Source of the DNA: Clostridia bacterium
GTDB lineage: Bacteria > Bacillota > Clostridia > Lachnospirales > Lachnospiraceae
Direction: 5' to 3'
DNA length: 35,222 nucleotides
Assembly (NCBI GenBank): GCA_029101305.1
Contig: JAQXQS010000185.1
Location: forward strand, 1-35,222
Both the position numbers and the translations under genes were made by a program. Shown here one piece after another: positions 1 through 7,830 of this stretch. The notes under the pieces are model-generated. The model was not told the DNA's origin, ran no database searches, and saw only the letters and a program-made list of their open reading frames with translations. The first letter of the stretch is position 1. Each line of letters begins with the position of its first letter.

Positions 1-241
1 CTTGTGTCTGAACTGCATCTATATGTTTACTATAAGTAGATGCATCATTGGTGAGCATATCTGCAGAAGCTTCTGCATAAGCAGCTCTCAAATTTGCGGC
101 ATCCGTAGCCTCTCTACTCTTCTCCAACTGACTAGTAAAAATCGGGATTGAAATAGCCACCAACACCGCGATAATAGCTACTACAATAAGCAGCTCGGCA
201 AGTGTAAAACCTTTTTTGTTCTCTTTCGCTTTCTTAAACAT
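1..241 (-). CDS. pilA: Major type IV pilin precursor (partial, C-terminus outside window)
   Basis: Shaft-type prepilin: PilD should cut its leader and the mature protein would be assembled into the pilus. The ATG lies at 239-241 behind a strong GGAGGC ribosome site (about 246-252). The product starts with a short basic leader of 11 residues (MFKKAKENKKG), then mature FTLAELLIVVAIIAVLVAIS with Glu at mature position 5, the class III signature. The first part of the helix (SQLEKSREATDAANLRAAYAEA) is typical of major pilins that have a compact globular domain. Only about 80 residues are visible. It is the last visible gene of the pilus operon, 59 bp after the GHKL-like gene, and no clear promoter is seen in that gap. 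Major rather than minor status is inferred from its canonical sequence and the strong ribosome site. Confidence 0.9.
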   Translation of the reverse strand, partial: MFKKAKENKKGFTLAELLIVVAIIAVLVAISIPIFTSQLEKSREATDAANLRAAYAEASADMLTNDASTYSKHIDAVQTQ

Positions 242-300
242 TTTAAAGCCTCCTATTATTATTTTTTCATTTTTTAAGATCTCGAAGCCTCCAGGACTTC

Positions 301-753
301 TCAGTTATCCGGCACGGCAATCTTAATAATGCCTTTGTCGCCTTCCAGCTGAAGCTTCAGGTAACCGCCTACGGATTCGATGAGATCACGCATCTTGATG
401 ATGCCTTTATCGAATTCCCGGATCAGGTGGTCCTCACAGGAATACTGAATCTTGATCAGTGTCTGCTCCTGCATGTCCCGGCAACGGATTCTTATGTAAC
501 GTCCCCGTGGGGGTGTGGTCTCGATACAATTCGCTCTGGCTGTATCAAGGGCCATGCGTACAATCTGGCAAAGCTGATTACCGGATCGATTCTCTTTAAG
601 CTCCTGAACCTCGGCAGATATCCAGATCTCATCTGCGTCTGCTTCTGCTGCAAATCTGTTTAATACTTCATTCATCTCAGGATAGGATGTATAAAAGCAT
701 CTGTTCTGTCTCTGATTCATTCCATCGATGGCATCCAACTTCTGTACTGCCAC
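301..753 (-). CDS. Short degenerate GHKL (HATPase_c_5-like) protein
   Basis: A 150-residue soluble protein that looks like only the ATP-binding half of an AgrC/CitA-type histidine kinase. Residues 58-76 (GNQLCQIVRMALDTARANC) match the N-box region of GHKL kinases, but the catalytic Asn is replaced by Thr71. Residues 114-148 (DKGIIKMRDLIESVGGYL then IKIAVP) match the G2 box and final strands, with the glycines mostly lost. No sensor, membrane or phospho-His segment is present. The start is GTG at 751-753, with AGGAG 11 bases upstream; Met12 is an alternative but has no ribosome site. The gene lies between the LytTR regulator and the pilin. By analogy with degenerate kinases it may bind the regulator or a pilus ATPase rather than phosphorylate anything. 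The family call rests on motif resemblance only. Confidence 0.6.
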   Translation of the reverse strand: MAVQKLDAIDGMNQRQNRCFYTSYPEMNEVLNRFAAEADADEIWISAEVQELKENRSGNQLCQIVRMALDTARANCIETTPPRGRYIRIRCRDMQEQTLIKIQYSCEDHLIREFDKGIIKMRDLIESVGGYLKLQLEGDKGIIKIAVPDN

Positions 754-787
754 TATCCGTCTCGCTCCTTTCTCTTAGGATGATAGC

Positions 788-796
788 ATTATAACA
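788..796 (-). promoter_or_regulatory. Extended -10 promoter before the GHKL-like gene
   Basis: On the minus strand a perfect TATAAT (788-793) is preceded by TGT, an extended -10 element. No good -35 lies at 17 bases; a TTGACA at 822-827 is 28 bases away, too far to pair with it. It would start a transcript for the GHKL-like gene and the major pilin, allowing pilin expression separate from the long operon. Confidence 0.45.
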
Positions 797-883
797 AATT
801 TTTTCGGATTTGTGTACATAATGTCAATAATAGCAACATTTTTGTAGAAATTGGATTTCAGATGTCGTTTTTTACATGGTTTT

Positions 884-897
884 TGTCATTTTTGACA
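884..897. promoter_or_regulatory. Small inverted repeat, operator-like
   Basis: TGTCATTTTTGACA is a perfect 5-bp inverted repeat with a 4-base spacer. It lies between the direct repeats and the extended -10 promoter, where an upstream operator could sit. No factor is known to bind it. Confidence 0.25.
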
Positions 898-918
898 CTT
901 TTTCCTATTATTTTCCCA

Positions 919-1023
919 ACATCTTATCAAACATAAATTTCTCTACATCTTATCGAATATATTTCTCCTGCACTTTATCAGACGCAATTTTCCACTACAT
1001 CTTCTCAAACATATAATCATAAT
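919..1023. repeat. Four ~26-bp direct repeats at the 3' end of the LytTR gene
   Basis: Read on the minus strand, a degenerate unit resembling TTTGATAAGATGTAG followed by GAAA occurs four times, with plus-strand cores starting at 919, 945, 970 and 997 (periods 26, 25, 27). The rightmost copy encodes the final residues FEKM and the stop of the LytTR protein; the other three are noncoding. This could be tandem duplication of the gene's tail or an array of regulator-binding sites, since LytTR proteins bind pairs of direct repeats. The sequence is not a clear match to known LytTR sites. Confidence 0.7.
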
Positions 1024-1708
1024 ACATTTCCCGCGCTGCCCGCTGATACTTCCGGGAAATGGGAATTTCCACCGATTGTACTACGAATTTGCCGGCTTCC
1101 ATTTTTTCCACAAAATACAGACTGATGATGTAGCTCTGGTGACAGCGGAAAAACAGGCGGGCCGGAAGCTGCTGCTCCAATTCATCCAGCTTGGCATAGC
1201 TTTCGATCGTGGTGCCATCGTCCAGGTAAATTTTCACCTTGCGGTTGGCACTTTCCGCGTAAAGGATATTGCGGCAGAAAACCCTGCGGAAGCTTCCACC
1301 AGCTTCTTTCAGCATCAGAGAAGCACGGCGCTCCAGGTTTGGCTTCTGCCAGAAGAAGGTAATGCAGTTATGAAGCTCGCTTACATCAAATGGATAAAGC
1401 AGATACCCGGTTGCAAATACGGAAAAAGCTTCCGCATAGTATCTCTGGGAATCTGTAATGAAACAGATCATCACTTTCCTGTTCCGGGCGCGGACTCTCG
1501 TCGCCAGCTGCACCCCGTCTCCCTCGCGGATCAAGGTAGTGTTCAGCAACAAAATGTCAAAGGAAGAGCTATCTTCATCCACGTTTTCCAGGTAATCGTA
1601 TTCATTTGTAAATTCACTTACCTGAATCTCTACATTCATCCCGGTAAGACCAGCCCGAATATATTCTCTGCGTTCTTTTGACTTTTCCACAATTGCTGCC
1701 CGCAACAT
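995..1708 (-). CDS. LytTR-family response regulator with degenerate receiver
   Basis: A 237-residue regulator of the AgrA/LytR type. Residues 1-120 form a receiver domain and about 135-237 a LytTR DNA-binding domain (FFRCHQSYIISL and IPISRKYQRAARE are typical). The receiver has lost its chemistry: the phospho-acceptor Asp is Asn56 in LLLN56TTL, the acidic pair is reduced to Glu8-Lys9, and the conserved Lys before Pro-Phe is Tyr105 (LLY105PF). Thr85 remains. It should therefore act without phosphorylation, perhaps controlled by abundance or a partner such as the neighbouring GHKL protein. A GGGGGAT ribosome site precedes the ATG. It sits inside the pilus operon, 71 bp after pilO, and probably regulates pilus genes or its own downstream region (inference). 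Confidence 0.85.
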   Translation of the reverse strand: MLRAAIVEKSKERREYIRAGLTGMNVEIQVSEFTNEYDYLENVDEDSSSFDILLLNTTLIREGDGVQLATRVRARNRKVMICFITDSQRYYAEAFSVFATGYLLYPFDVSELHNCITFFWQKPNLERRASLMLKEAGGSFRRVFCRNILYAESANRKVKIYLDDGTTIESYAKLDELEQQLPARLFFRCHQSYIISLYFVEKMEAGKFVVQSVEIPISRKYQRAAREMYYDYMFEKM

Positions 1709-1779
1709 AACCGGTTATCCCCCATCTTCCCCATAGTTATTATGAAAAATTTTATTTTTCAATTCTGTGTTTTTATTTC

Positions 1780-2409
1780 TTAATAGCTGCTATCTGCCAA
1801 TTCCCCGGCGGCATCTGCAGCGGCTGACGTATCTGCCGGAAGGCCACTGTCTGCCTTTCCACCCTGCATGGTCTCATAGAATGTCGCAGTCACACCAACA
1901 TTTACGCTTCCCACATTCAGGTCGTCACCTTCCCCAGCCACGTTAATATCACTTACGATGCATCTCCACTCTCCAGAGCAAAGGCTTTTCACCAGCTCTG
2001 CTGCCTTGTCATAGTTAGACGCTGAGAATGTCAGGCTGAAGGATCTGCGGATCAGATCTCCATCTCTTGTTACATCACTGAAACTGATATCGTATGTATT
2101 GGCATCCTTAAGGATCTGGTTCAGCTCATCCAGTTCCGCCTTGGAATTGTTGTAGCTGCCCATTTTTCCCAGGCCGCCGTCCTGCTCTATGGAGTCCAGC
2201 TCGCTCTGCATTCTGGACAAAGACGCTGCCTTCGTCTGTAAAAGCATCAGTTCAGTGTTCAGCTCGTCCTGCTGGCTTTTGGCCTCATTAATCGCGGTCC
2301 GGATGGGCTGGTCTACTACCACGTAGTATCCGGCTGCCAGAAGGATCAGTGTGAGCACCAGAAGCATTATTTTTTCTCTCATGGTAAAATCACGGCTCAT
2401 GATTTTCAT
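1780..2409 (-). CDS. pilO: PilO-like type IV pilus alignment protein
   Basis: A 209-residue bitopic membrane protein. It has a short cytoplasmic N-terminus (MKIMSRDFTMREK), one membrane segment at about 14-33, a coiled-coil stretch at about 36-75 rich in Glu, Gln and Leu, then a small ferredoxin-like domain (about 85-180) and an Ala/Asp/Ser-rich tail. Size and layout match PilO/GspM proteins, which pair with PilN outside the membrane and connect the platform to the assembling pilus. Direct sequence similarity is weak in this family, so context matters: its ATG overlaps the stop of the pilM-pilN fusion in an ATGA arrangement, implying coupled translation at near-equal amounts. An AAGGAGG site lies just upstream. 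Confidence 0.8.
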   Translation of the reverse strand: MKIMSRDFTMREKIMLLVLTLILLAAGYYVVVDQPIRTAINEAKSQQDELNTELMLLQTKAASLSRMQSELDSIEQDGGLGKMGSYNNSKAELDELNQILKDANTYDISFSDVTRDGDLIRRSFSLTFSASNYDKAAELVKSLCSGEWRCIVSDINVAGEGDDLNVGSVNVGVTATFYETMQGGKADSGLPADTSAAADAAGELADSSY

Positions 2410-4427
2410 TCCTGTGCTCCTCCTTCCGCGCTGTCTCCAAATCCGTTGTCTGCTGCACTTCCATCTACTGTACCGCCTGCTGCCGCACCATCGTCTGCCG
2501 TACTGCCAGCCGCTGAACCATCTGTAACACCGCCAGCTGTCATACCGGCATCTTCCATACTTCCATCTGCCATTCCATCTGCCATTCCATCCGCTGTCAC
2601 AGCCGCCTCTGCTGCATTCGCCTCCACCGTAAGCGGATCCAGCAGATAGATCACGATTTGCCCGGTTACTTTATCCGCAGCAGCTTCTGTCTCGGTATTT
2701 CCATCTGTCACCGCTGTCATCACATTGCAATAGTCCACAACCGGCTCCTGCTCCAGCTGCTGTACCAGGCTGTTGATATCGGACAGATTTTCTCCTGTCA
2801 CCGGAAGAGTCAGCTGATTGCCGCTTACACTCCAGCTGCTTACTGTCACCTTCGGGAAAATCACATCTTTCATTAAATGAAGGACGTCCGGGCGGTTGAG
2901 ATAACTCAGCTCGTCACTGGTCAGTCCCTGATAGGTGTAATGGGCATACGTCTCCTGAAGATCCCCGAAGCTGTCAATATAAGCCGTAATGTCATCCACC
3001 TGCTTTTGCAGCTCCGAAGCCGCGCTCTGGACTTCACTCATCTGCACCAGACGGTCTGCCACTGCAAATTTCCCAATAGCACCAGCCACCACCACAATCA
3101 CACCGATTGCAGGAATGGCAACGAAATAATGCTTTTTCTTCTGGCCTGCAAGTGCCAGGTTGATCTGCTTCTTCGGCGCACGTGCAGTACGGCCAAGGGC
3201 AGTACCTGCCGCGATCATCCACAGCGAGGAGGTTTCCTCCTGATTGCCTGTCCCCATTCCCTCCAGGAGCTCACTGGCATCATGAAGCTTCACATCCAGG
3301 TTCTCCTTAAGGCTCTGGCGCAGGCTTGCTATGGAAGCACCACCTCCGCAAAGGTAAATATCTTCCAAACGGCTGTCCGGATTACTGAACTGATAGAAGT
3401 TCAGCGCACGCATCAATTCTACACTGATCTGGGAAAAAGCATCCTGACACACATCGCTGTTCACACAATCTTCGTGATTCGTAAGAAGCCAGGTATGTGC
3501 CAGATGGATGTCGATATGTAAACTGTCTGCAAGGAGCTCTTCTACCTGCTCCATGCCTCGCTCGATCACACGGGTAACCTGGTGCCTGTCCCCCTTGAAG
3601 ATCAGAAGACGGCTGGATGTACTTCCCAGGTCAAGGATTCCGTATTCTCTCTCTTTGTCTGTCTCATTCTTCAATTTATAATGAAGCAGGTTCTCACAGG
3701 CGGAAACCTCCGGTGCTGCACAGGTCAGCTTCAGACCGGCCTTTCTCGCCATAAGCCGGAGATCATCCATAGCTTCAAGGGGTGCTGCGGCAGCAAGAAG
3801 CTCCATTTCCCTGCGTTCCTGGCCATCCTGATTCTCTGATACACCGGAAGCACCAAACGCCCCGGCGTTTCCAGCTGTTCCGGAACCTCCAAACGCGCCT
3901 GCACTTCCAGACGTTCCGGAGCCTCCAAACGCGCCTGCACCAGCTGTCCCTGTGCCTCCGGCCGCTCCCGCACTTCCAGAGCTCACTGAACTTCCAGATG
4001 CGTCCGGCTTCTTAGCTTTCCTGCTGCTTTTTCCGCCTTTTTTCAGCTTCTTTCCCTTCGGCATCTCCTCACTGGAGCCCCAGGAATAATCAAATGCATA
4101 TTTCTTCAGTTCATCTGTAATATAATCACGGAATTCATAAGGCAGGTTATAAACCAGCTGCTCTGCCGTCATCTCCGGCATGGTCACATTACGGAGAAAG
4201 CAGATTCCTGAAGACACCACAACAGCCGCTTCTTTACAGCGGATCTTGTTCTCCTTCATGGTTTTGCGGATAAGCTCTCCTGTGGTCTCCACAGAAACGA
4301 TCCTGCCATCCTTCAGAAGTCCCTCAGGCATCTGCACAGAGGCCGTCTTCTGAATGGTCTCCCCTTTCATCAGCACCAGTTTCAGCTGATCCTTTCCTAT
4401 ATCAATTCCAAGACATGATTTTGCCAT
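2406..4427 (-). CDS. pilM: PilM-PilN fusion protein
   Basis: About 673 residues combining two pilus proteins that are usually separate. Residues 1 to about 410 are a PilM actin-like ATPase (opening CLGIDIGKDQLKLVLMKG, later YGILDLGSTSSRLLIF and IYLCGGGASIASL). It is interrupted at about 125-230 by a Lys-rich then Gly/Ala/Ser low-complexity insert with 12-residue repeats. From about 418 comes PilN: the cytoplasmic INL motif (QINLALAG) that normally docks into PilM, a membrane helix (about 434-455), a coiled coil and a periplasm-type domain. It ends in an acidic Gly/Ala/Asp/Met tail. A Met four codons upstream (4439) is possible, but AGGA directly before the ATG at 4425-4427 favours this start. 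It should form the inner-membrane assembly platform with PilO. Confidence 0.88.
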   Translation of the reverse strand: MAKSCLGIDIGKDQLKLVLMKGETIQKTASVQMPEGLLKDGRIVSVETTGELIRKTMKENKIRCKEAAVVVSSGICFLRNVTMPEMTAEQLVYNLPYEFRDYITDELKKYAFDYSWGSSEEMPKGKKLKKGGKSSRKAKKPDASGSSVSSGSAGAAGGTGTAGAGAFGGSGTSGSAGAFGGSGTAGNAGAFGASGVSENQDGQERREMELLAAAAPLEAMDDLRLMARKAGLKLTCAAPEVSACENLLHYKLKNETDKEREYGILDLGSTSSRLLIFKGDRHQVTRVIERGMEQVEELLADSLHIDIHLAHTWLLTNHEDCVNSDVCQDAFSQISVELMRALNFYQFSNPDSRLEDIYLCGGGASIASLRQSLKENLDVKLHDASELLEGMGTGNQEETSSLWMIAAGTALGRTARAPKKQINLALAGQKKKHYFVAIPAIGVIVVVAGAIGKFAVADRLVQMSEVQSAASELQKQVDDITAYIDSFGDLQETYAHYTYQGLTSDELSYLNRPDVLHLMKDVIFPKVTVSSWSVSGNQLTLPVTGENLSDINSLVQQLEQEPVVDYCNVMTAVTDGNTETEAAADKVTGQIVIYLLDPLTVEANAAEAAVTADGMADGMADGSMEDAGMTAGGVTDGSAAGSTADDGAAAGGTVDGSAADNGFGDSAEGGAQE
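3850..3957. repeat. 36-bp tandem repeats inside pilM-pilN
   Basis: Three imperfect 36-bp copies starting near 3850, 3886 and 3922 encode 12-residue units of the type AGAFGGSGTSGS. They lie in the low-complexity insert of the PilM half. Such in-frame repeats are prone to copy-number change without breaking the reading frame. A second simple repeat, encoding MADGMADG, is at about 2567-2590. Confidence 0.75.
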
Positions 4428-4458
4428 ATGTATCCTCATTTCTATGTCTCAATTTACT

Positions 4459-4619
4459 ATGAAAGTCCTGTGCGGCAGCCATGAATCCAGCATGCTCGCA
4501 TGGTGGATTTACGGATATCGCACAGGCTAGACTGTATGAGTAAGTAGGGCGATTGCCCGGATTACGAATACAGTCGGCGATTGCGGGAGCGCCATCGGCG
4601 CGGAGCAATCGACTTTCAT
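4459..4619. repeat. 161-bp cloverleaf-like inverted-repeat element
   Basis: The terminal inverted repeats ATGAAAGTC (4459-4467) and GACTTTCAT (4611-4619) enclose three hairpin arms. Arm 1 is CCTGTGCG/CGCACAGG (4467-4474 and 4519-4526), with inner AATCC/GGATT pairing. Arm 2 is CTGTAT/ATACAG (4532-4537 and 4568-4573), with inner GGGC/GCCC. Arm 3 is CGATTGC/GCAATCG (4578-4584 and 4605-4611), with inner GCGCC/GGCGC. The element fills the gap between pilD and pilM. No target duplication is obvious. It may be a small nonautonomous mobile repeat or an RNA structure acting within the operon transcript. Confidence 0.7.
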
Positions 4620-4627
4620 TCATTCCC

Positions 4628-5422
4628 TCACAGCAATCCCATATACCAGTTCACCAGGCCGTCCCCATACAGCAGCATGGCATAAAATGCCAGCGCGATC
4701 GCAGGTCCGAATGGGATCTGGGGACTTTTCCCCTCTTTTCCACACTTCTGGATGGCTCCTGTAACAAGCCCGAGAATACAGGAAAAAAACAGAGCAAACA
4801 GGGACGCTGCCACTCCAAGGTAAAGTCCCATTACCACGAAAAGCTTCAGATCTCCGCCTCCCATGGTCTCTTTGCCAAGGATTTTATCAAAAAGCAGCAC
4901 AAGAGCCAGCATAACAGCTCCATAGCCTACGCCGGAAAGTACATGGTAAAGCACATCCATTCCACTCATTCCCACAAATGGAATCGCCACGAACCAGGCG
5001 ATCACCGGGATCAGCACACATCCATTTGGAATCTCGAAGATTTCCAGATCCACCAGGGAAAGACAGAACAAACAGCAGGCCAGCACCATATTGCGCACAT
5101 ACTCCGGGGAAAGATCGAACCGGAGAAGACTGAGCACGCTTACCAGGGCAAAAAACAGCTCCGTAAGCATGTATCTGGGACTGATCTTTGTTTTACAATA
5201 ACGGCACTTTCCACCCAGGAAAATCCAGGAAAAGACCGGAATCAGATCCAGGAACCCCAGCACATGACCGCAGCTGGTGCAATGGCTTCTTCCTTTTATA
5301 AAAGATTCTCCGTGGGCGATCCGCCATGCCGCGCAGTTTAGAAATGATCCAAGCACGGCACCGAATATCCCTGCCAACACACAACAGTATATCATAAAAA
5401 AAGTATCTTCATATATAGACAT
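4628..5422 (-). CDS. pilD: Prepilin peptidase (A24 family)
   Basis: A 264-residue multi-pass membrane aspartyl protease that removes the short basic leaders from the prepilins of this locus and usually methylates the new N-terminus. The N-terminal domain (GSFLNCAAWRI, then CTSC at 48-51 and CRYC at 73-76) has the four zinc-binding cysteines of full-length prepilin peptidases. The two catalytic aspartates are Asp125 (LVDLEIFEIPN) and Asp191 (MGGGDLKL). Several hydrophobic helices follow. The ATG at 5420-5422 has a weak AGGAA site. It follows pilC by 78 bp and is separated from pilM by the cloverleaf element. No residue needed for activity appears to be missing. Confidence 0.96.
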   Translation of the reverse strand: MSIYEDTFFMIYCCVLAGIFGAVLGSFLNCAAWRIAHGESFIKGRSHCTSCGHVLGFLDLIPVFSWIFLGGKCRYCKTKISPRYMLTELFFALVSVLSLLRFDLSPEYVRNMVLACCLFCLSLVDLEIFEIPNGCVLIPVIAWFVAIPFVGMSGMDVLYHVLSGVGYGAVMLALVLLFDKILGKETMGGGDLKLFVVMGLYLGVAASLFALFFSCILGLVTGAIQKCGKEGKSPQIPFGPAIALAFYAMLLYGDGLVNWYMGLL

Positions 5423-5500
5423 TTGAAATTTTTCCTGTTTTTCTATACAAATTTGTCACCTGGCGGCGACATTGACATAATTTCCACCATAATCTGTCTG

Positions 5501-6715
5501 TTACATAACACTGTACATCTGGAACATGGCAATATAAACGGCCAGTACAATATACCCGGCAACGCCAGCCATGAAAACCAGCAAAGTTGGCTCCAGTTTT
5601 TTCAGAACATCCTGTACTACCATGTCAAGTTCAGCCTCATAGTAACCGGAAATGGTATGCAAAGTGCCTTCCAGCTCGCCAGTCTCTTCCCCGACTGCCG
5701 TCATATCCACCAGGATATCCGGCAGACAATTCGCTTCACGCATACATTCTCCAAGAGTGTGTCCCTCTTCCAGACGGGAAGTCATCTTGCCCACGCACTG
5801 GCTGATGTAATAATTATCGATTACACGGGCGGTAATGCTGACAGCCTTTGTCAGCTGCAGACCAGCACCGATCAGGGTCGTCAGGTTCGCGGCAAACTCG
5901 CTGGCTGCGCCAAGGAGAGTTACATTTCCAAGCACAGGCAGCTTCAGGGCAAGCTTCGCCACGTTGAGACGGCCTTTTTCCGTATTGGCGTAAAGCTTGA
6001 AAATCAGGCCGATGGCAGCCAGAACCACAATGATCATGAAAATATACTTCTTAAAGAAATTGGATACCCAGATCAACGACTGGGTAATCAGCGGCAGCTC
6101 CGCATCATAGGATTCGAAAATATCCATAAAGGTGGGCACAACCTTTACCATCAGTACGATTACTACCACTACAGAAAGTGCAAGGACGAAAATCGGATAA
6201 ATCAGGGCGTTCCGCACTTTTGCGCGCATTTTTATCTGTTTGTCGTAATGCTGGTACATGGTCTCAAAGGCCCTTGCCAGGTTACCGGATTCCTCTCCGG
6301 CACGGATCGTCTCTATGAAAACTGCCGGCAAAATCTTGCCGCCCCGTTCCTGAAAGCTTGCTGCCACGCTGCGGCCTGCTTCCACATCCTCTGCCACTTT
6401 TTTCAAAATACCCTTCAGCTTCTTATCGGTCATTTTGTCCCCGATCAGCCGGACGGTACGGCCAATGGGAATACCGGACTTCAGGATAATGGAAAACTGA
6501 GAGCACATCAGGGAAAATGCCTTGGTATTCAGACGGTTTCCACCGATTTCCATATTCAGAAGCCCAGGCTTCTTCTCTTCCACTTCCGTAAGCTTCAGGA
6601 CAATATCGCAGTCCTGCTTGATACGGTCAACCGCATCAAATTCATTAAAGCCCTCTACAACACCGGAGACTTTCACTCCATCTTTGGAAATGGCTGTATA
6701 TTTGTAGGTTGCCAA
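5501..6715 (-). CDS. pilC: Type IV pilus inner-membrane platform protein PilC
   Basis: A 404-residue polytopic membrane protein with two T2SSF domains. The first is at about 68-190 (FSLMCSQFSIILKSGIPIG, then EESGNLARAF) and the second at about 270-395 (FAANLTTLIGAGLQL, then GEETGELEGTL); the paired EE-x-G-x-L signatures are diagnostic. Membrane segments lie near 170-190, 220-240 and 375-398. It forms the platform turned by the PilB and PilT ATPases. The start is a TTG codon (6713-6715), 7 bases after AAGGTGG and followed by ATYKYTA, the normal beginning of the family (first codon as Met). The rare start codon may lower its translation. It lies 41 bp after pilT in the same direction. Confidence 0.96.
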   Translation of the reverse strand: MATYKYTAISKDGVKVSGVVEGFNEFDAVDRIKQDCDIVLKLTEVEEKKPGLLNMEIGGNRLNTKAFSLMCSQFSIILKSGIPIGRTVRLIGDKMTDKKLKGILKKVAEDVEAGRSVAASFQERGGKILPAVFIETIRAGEESGNLARAFETMYQHYDKQIKMRAKVRNALIYPIFVLALSVVVVIVLMVKVVPTFMDIFESYDAELPLITQSLIWVSNFFKKYIFMIIVVLAAIGLIFKLYANTEKGRLNVAKLALKLPVLGNVTLLGAASEFAANLTTLIGAGLQLTKAVSITARVIDNYYISQCVGKMTSRLEEGHTLGECMREANCLPDILVDMTAVGEETGELEGTLHTISGYYEAELDMVVQDVLKKLEPTLLVFMAGVAGYIVLAVYIAMFQMYSVM

Positions 6716-6756
6716 TTCTTGCCCACCTTTCTGTTAAATGTTACAAAATTTAGTTT

Positions 6757-7803
6757 TTACGCGTTCTTCCTGATATACGCAGCATCGTGACCGTATTCCA
6801 GAGCTTCCGCCTTGTCGATCTGTCTGGATCTTACCAGACTTACCAGAGACTGGTCCATGGTCTGTCCGCCAATGGCAGCGCTGGTTGCAATGGCGTTGGC
6901 GATCTGCGGGGTATTTCCGCCACGGATCATGTTACGGATAGCGTCTGTTACTACCATAACCTCACTTGCCAGCACACGGCCGCCCATTTTTTTCTTCACA
7001 AGCTGCTGGGAAATAACTGCCATCAATGTCATGGAAAGCTGGAGACGGATCTGGTTCTGCATTCCTTCCGGGAAAACCTGCACCATACGGTCAATGGCAT
7101 CTGATGCGCTTCCTGTGTGCAGGGTTCCGAACACCAGATGTCCGGTCTCAGCTGCTGTGATAGCAGTTTCAATGGTGTCCTTGTCTCGCATCTCACCGAT
7201 GAGGATAACATCCGGGTCTTCTCGCAGGCTGGCACGCAGACCTTCGGAAAAGCTTGCCGTGTCTTTTCCCACTTCTCTCTGGTTGATCACGCAAAGATCC
7301 GGGGCATAAACATACTCGATAGGATCTTCCAGGGTTACGATATGGTTCTTTCTGGTATGATTGATCTCATCCAGCATAGCCGCCAAAGTGGTAGATTTAC
7401 CGGAACCAGTCTCACCAGTTACCAGAACGATTCCTTTGTGAAGTCTGGTGAATTCCAGTGCTGAGGGCGGAAGTCCCAGTGAATCCAGTTTTGGAATGGA
7501 TTCGCTAAGCAGACGGATGGCGGCTGATACCTTGCCCTGCTGCTTGAATACATGACATCTGCAGCGGATTCCCCTGATCTCACGGGAGAAATCCAGTTCC
7601 CCCGTGTATTCCAGTTTCTCATACATGGCGTCCTTTGCCAAATCCTGGCAGAGCCTGCCGCAGTCGTCCTCTGACAACCGCTCATCTGCCATGTTTTCCA
7701 ACTGTCCATCCAGACGGTATTTCGGCGGAAGGCCGCATACCAGATGGATGTCGGAAGCACCGTTTCGTTTCGCTAGTTCGGTTAAGTCTTCTATATTGTA
7801 CAT
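6757..7803 (-). CDS. pilT: Pilus retraction ATPase PilT
   Basis: A 348-residue hexameric secretion-type ATPase that powers pilus depolymerisation and twitching. Visible motifs are Walker A GETGSGKST (about 129-137), the Asp box VTLEDPIEYV, Walker B ILIGEMRD, the His box FGTLHTGSA, and the PilT-specific C-terminal AIRNMIR, needed for retraction in studied homologues. Length is normal for the family (about 345-370). An AGGAG site lies 8 bases before the ATG. It lies 27 bp after pilB. Its presence means these pili are probably dynamic rather than static fibres. Confidence 0.97.
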   Translation of the reverse strand: MYNIEDLTELAKRNGASDIHLVCGLPPKYRLDGQLENMADERLSEDDCGRLCQDLAKDAMYEKLEYTGELDFSREIRGIRCRCHVFKQQGKVSAAIRLLSESIPKLDSLGLPPSALEFTRLHKGIVLVTGETGSGKSTTLAAMLDEINHTRKNHIVTLEDPIEYVYAPDLCVINQREVGKDTASFSEGLRASLREDPDVILIGEMRDKDTIETAITAAETGHLVFGTLHTGSASDAIDRMVQVFPEGMQNQIRLQLSMTLMAVISQQLVKKKMGGRVLASEVMVVTDAIRNMIRGGNTPQIANAIATSAAIGGQTMDQSLVSLVRSRQIDKAEALEYGHDAAYIRKNA

Positions 7804-7830
7804 AATCTAGTCTCCTTACTTTCTGTTATC

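Noticed and set aside
4459-4619. Cloverleaf considered as a tRNA or known structured RNA gene
   Set aside because: Far too long for a tRNA, with no anticodon arm, TTCGA-like T-loop or CCA end; kept as a repeat.
4402-4623. A 73-codon minus-strand frame through the cloverleaf element
   Set aside because: It is formed by the inverted repeats and overlaps the pilM start; no ribosome site or family resemblance.
5423-6790. A 455-codon plus-strand open frame opposite pilC
   Set aside because: It is a mirror of pilC, with composition rich in His, Gln and Cys and no domain pattern or ribosome site; pilC has clear T2SSF motifs.
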